Below are positions 13,699 through 15,263 of a DNA stretch of 15,263 nt, piece by piece. Source of the stretch: an uncultured Oxalobacteraceae bacterium (GTDB lineage Bacteria; Pseudomonadota; Gammaproteobacteria; Burkholderiales; Burkholderiaceae). The stretch spans positions 1 through 15,263 of the forward strand of contig CAMLFK010000108.1 in the NCBI GenBank assembly GCA_946479255.1, in the 5' to 3' direction. Under the pieces are notes generated by a model, which worked only from the letters and a program-made list of their open reading frames with translations, had not been told where the DNA came from and searched no databases. Numbering within the stretch: the first letter of the stretch is position 1; each line of letters opens with the position of its first letter. Position numbers and translations under genes: made by a program.

Positions 13699-15198
13699 AT
13701 GAAAAAGCACGGAAAAGCCAAGGCAGCGGCGATGGCCAGCTGTGGCTGTGAGGATGTGGGCGCGACAAACGTCTACGGGGCGGACGAGGCGGCCGGCGGC
13801 ACGGCCAACGGGGTATTCGGCAACGGCCATCCGGCCCACGCGCTCAATGAAGGCGGGGGCGGGGACATGATGCCCAACGACGGCCAGCAAGCCGCCGGCG
13901 ACCCTGAAGAGCGCGGCATGCCCGGGCTGTTGAGCCAGCCCGCGGACGCCGACCGTCCTGGCGGCGGCATGATGCAAACGCGCGGCGACAGCGGCGGCGA
14001 CCGCATGCCCGGTGACGGCATGGGCGGCGGGGGCGGCATGGGCGGGGGTGGCATGGGCGGTGGCGGCGGCAATGGCCGCGACGACAACGCCAGGCCCCAG
14101 GTGCGCAAATGCGGCACCATGGACGTGCACCGGCGCTTGCTGTCCACCTTGCCCGAGTACGCGGCGCGGCGCGCCGAGATCGAAAACCTCAGCCAGCGCT
14201 ACGAACTGGGCGACGTGGCGGCCCAGCGCACCGGCATCACGCGCATTCCCGTGGTGGTGCACGTGGTGTATAACACCGCCGCCCAGAACATCCCGCAGTC
14301 GCAGATCGACAGCCAGATCGCCGTGCTGAACCGCGATTTCCGGCGCACCAATCCGGATGTGAGCACCACGCCGGCGCCCTTCCTGCCGCTGGCGGCCGAC
14401 GCCCGCATCGAATTCGAACTGGCCACGGTGGACCCCGGCGGTGCGCCCACCACCGGCGTTGAACGGCGCCAGACCACCGTCGCCGGCTTCTCCGACGACG
14501 ACGCGGTCAAGTCGGCCGCCAGCGGCGGCATGGACGCCTGGCCGTCCGACAAGTATCTCAATATGTGGGTGTGCCCACTGGCTGGCGGCCTGCTCGGCTA
14601 CGCGCAGTTTCCGGGCGGCCCGGCCAATACCGACGGGGTGGTGGTCCTGCATTCCGCCTTCGGCACCAACGGCACGGCGGCCGCGCCCTTCAACCTGGGA
14701 CGCACCGCCACGCACGAAATCGGCCACTGGCTCAACCTCAATCACATCTGGGGCGACGACGGCAACGGCTGCAGCGGAACCGACAATGTGGGCGACACGC
14801 CCAACCAGGGCGGCGCCAATACGGGGGCGCCGGCCTTCCCGCGCATCTCGTGCAGCAATGGGCCGAACGGCGACATGTTCATGAACTATATGGATTATGT
14901 GGACGACCGCGCCATGGTGATGTTCTCGGCCGGGCAGGTGGCGCGCATGCAGGCTTGCCTCGACGGCCCGCGCAACGGCATCGGCCTGGGCACCGCCGCC
15001 ATCAAGCCGAGCTCGAACCCGATGGTGTCGTGGGGCCCCAACCGGCTCGACCTGTTCGTGCTCGGCACCGACCGCACCCTGTACCACAAATGGTGGAGCG
15101 GCAGTGCGTGGGGGCCGTCGGCGACGGGCTACCAGAACCTGGGCGGGGTGTGCACCTCGGTGCCGCAGGCGGTCTCGTGGGGCCCCAACCGGCTCGAC
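13699..15198 (+). CDS. M43-type (pappalysin/cytophagalysin) zinc metalloprotease, 3' end missing
   Basis: Five hundred codons of a large zinc protease are present. Residues 1-135 are low-complexity, rich in Gly, Met and Asp, with an almost pure Gly/Met run (about 107-125). The catalytic domain (about 140-425) contains [11 protein letters not shown] (His339, Glu340, His343, His349), the extended zinc-binding motif, and the Met-turn MNYMDY (395-400), the M43 pattern. From about 443 a 49-residue repeat begins ([20 protein letters not shown], then HKWWSG and W), as in DUF346/PLL-like beta-propeller lectins, and a second copy starts at 492. No ordinary signal peptide is visible: the N-terminus [17 protein letters not shown] is basic with a very short apolar stretch. 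AAGGGG seven bases upstream fixes the ATG at 13699. Genomic sequence ends at 15198. The frame runs on to a TAA at 15250-15252, but that part is adapter sequence, so the real C-terminus is unknown. Confidence 0.9.
14017..14074 (+). repeat. Gly/Met-rich low-complexity coding repeat
   Basis: Short GGCGGC/GGGGGC and ATGGGC units encode M-G(4-5) runs inside the metalloprotease N-terminal region. This is a flexible linker or slippage-prone tract ahead of the catalytic domain. Confidence 0.7.
15028..15198 (+). repeat. PLL/DUF346-type tandem repeat, one full 147-base unit plus 24 bases of the next
   Basis: A 24-base stretch at 15028-15051 recurs identically at 15175-15198, exactly 147 bases (49 codons) later. 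It encodes the SWGPNRLD start of each repeat. The second copy ends at the base where adapter sequence begins. More repeats probably follow in the genome. Confidence 0.8.
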
Positions 15199-15263
15199 AG
15201 CTCGGAAGCGCGGCGGGAAGGGAAAGAGTGTAGCTCTCGGTGGTCCCCCTAACAATAAAAAAC
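15199..15263. other. Illumina adapter read-through at contig end (non-genomic)
   Basis: These bases align without gaps to the reverse complement of the Illumina TruSeq universal adapter, as I know it. AGATCGGAAGAGC appears as agctcggaagcgc, GGGAAAGAGTGTAGATCTCG as gggaaagagtgtagctctcg, and GTGGTCGCCGTATCATT as gtggtccccctaacaat, then an A-run. I count 10 mismatches in 58 aligned bases, several of the A-to-C or T-to-G kind expected from low-quality calls. The sequence is an artefact and should be masked. Confidence 0.9.

Noticed and set aside
13615..15255. 546-codon minus-strand open frame opposite the metalloprotease
   Set aside because: It is a shadow of a real gene and begins inside the adapter sequence.
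1..15263. CRISPR array, tRNA/rRNA genes, insertion sequences or phage attachment sites
   Set aside because: No regularly spaced repeats, cloverleaf with a CCA end, transposase motif or terminal inverted repeats with target duplications were seen on either strand.

Overview
The window is GC-rich, protein-dense bacterial DNA with short intergenic gaps. Its gene families (HtpG, MocR/GntR regulator, EamA exporter, RidA, TonB-dependent receptor, M43 metalloprotease with PLL-type repeats) and codon use suggest a betaproteobacterium of the Oxalobacteraceae, such as the Massilia/Duganella/Janthinobacterium group. This placement is inference from gene content and was not tested by a search.

Left region (1-4736, all minus strand). 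The start of a TonB-dependent receptor gene runs off the left edge. Upstream of it, transcribed in the same direction, is a tight four-gene operon: a ThDP-dependent enzyme of the acetolactate-synthase type, an SDR oxidoreductase, and two adjacent short citrate-synthase-fold proteins. The operon has GTGA and ATGA stop/start overlaps and one 16-base gap. Both citrate-synthase-like proteins lack the three catalytic residues of the family at the aligned positions. This operon is the best candidate for an undescribed system: a ThDP enzyme supplies an acyloin or 2-keto product, an SDR reduces it, and a pair of apparently non-classical citrate-synthase-fold proteins acts with them. Its product cannot be read from the sequence. 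An AT-rich leader of about 260 bases precedes the operon.

Middle region (5000-10555). This is an amino-acid/PLP block: a class I aminotransferase, RidA, an EamA exporter, a threonine-dehydratase gene reduced to its two ends by an internal deletion, a metallophosphoesterase, and a divergent MocR-type regulator with GTAC-containing repeats nearby. The layout suggests a MocR-controlled set (dehydratase, exporter, RidA, aminotransferase) in which the dehydratase has been lost. The last codons of the dehydratase, which overlap the exporter start, have been kept.

Right region (10551-15263). It holds htpG with a heat-shock-type promoter and a hairpin terminator, then a possible tiny membrane peptide. 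Next is an RBBP9/YdeN-type hydrolase whose nucleophile serine is glycine. The last gene is a large M43-type zinc metalloprotease with a Gly/Met-rich linker and the start of a 49-residue C-terminal repeat. The last 65 bases (15199-15263) are not genomic: they match the Illumina TruSeq adapter read-through sequence with miscalls. The metalloprotease gene is therefore truncated by the contig end, and its apparent stop codon is artificial.
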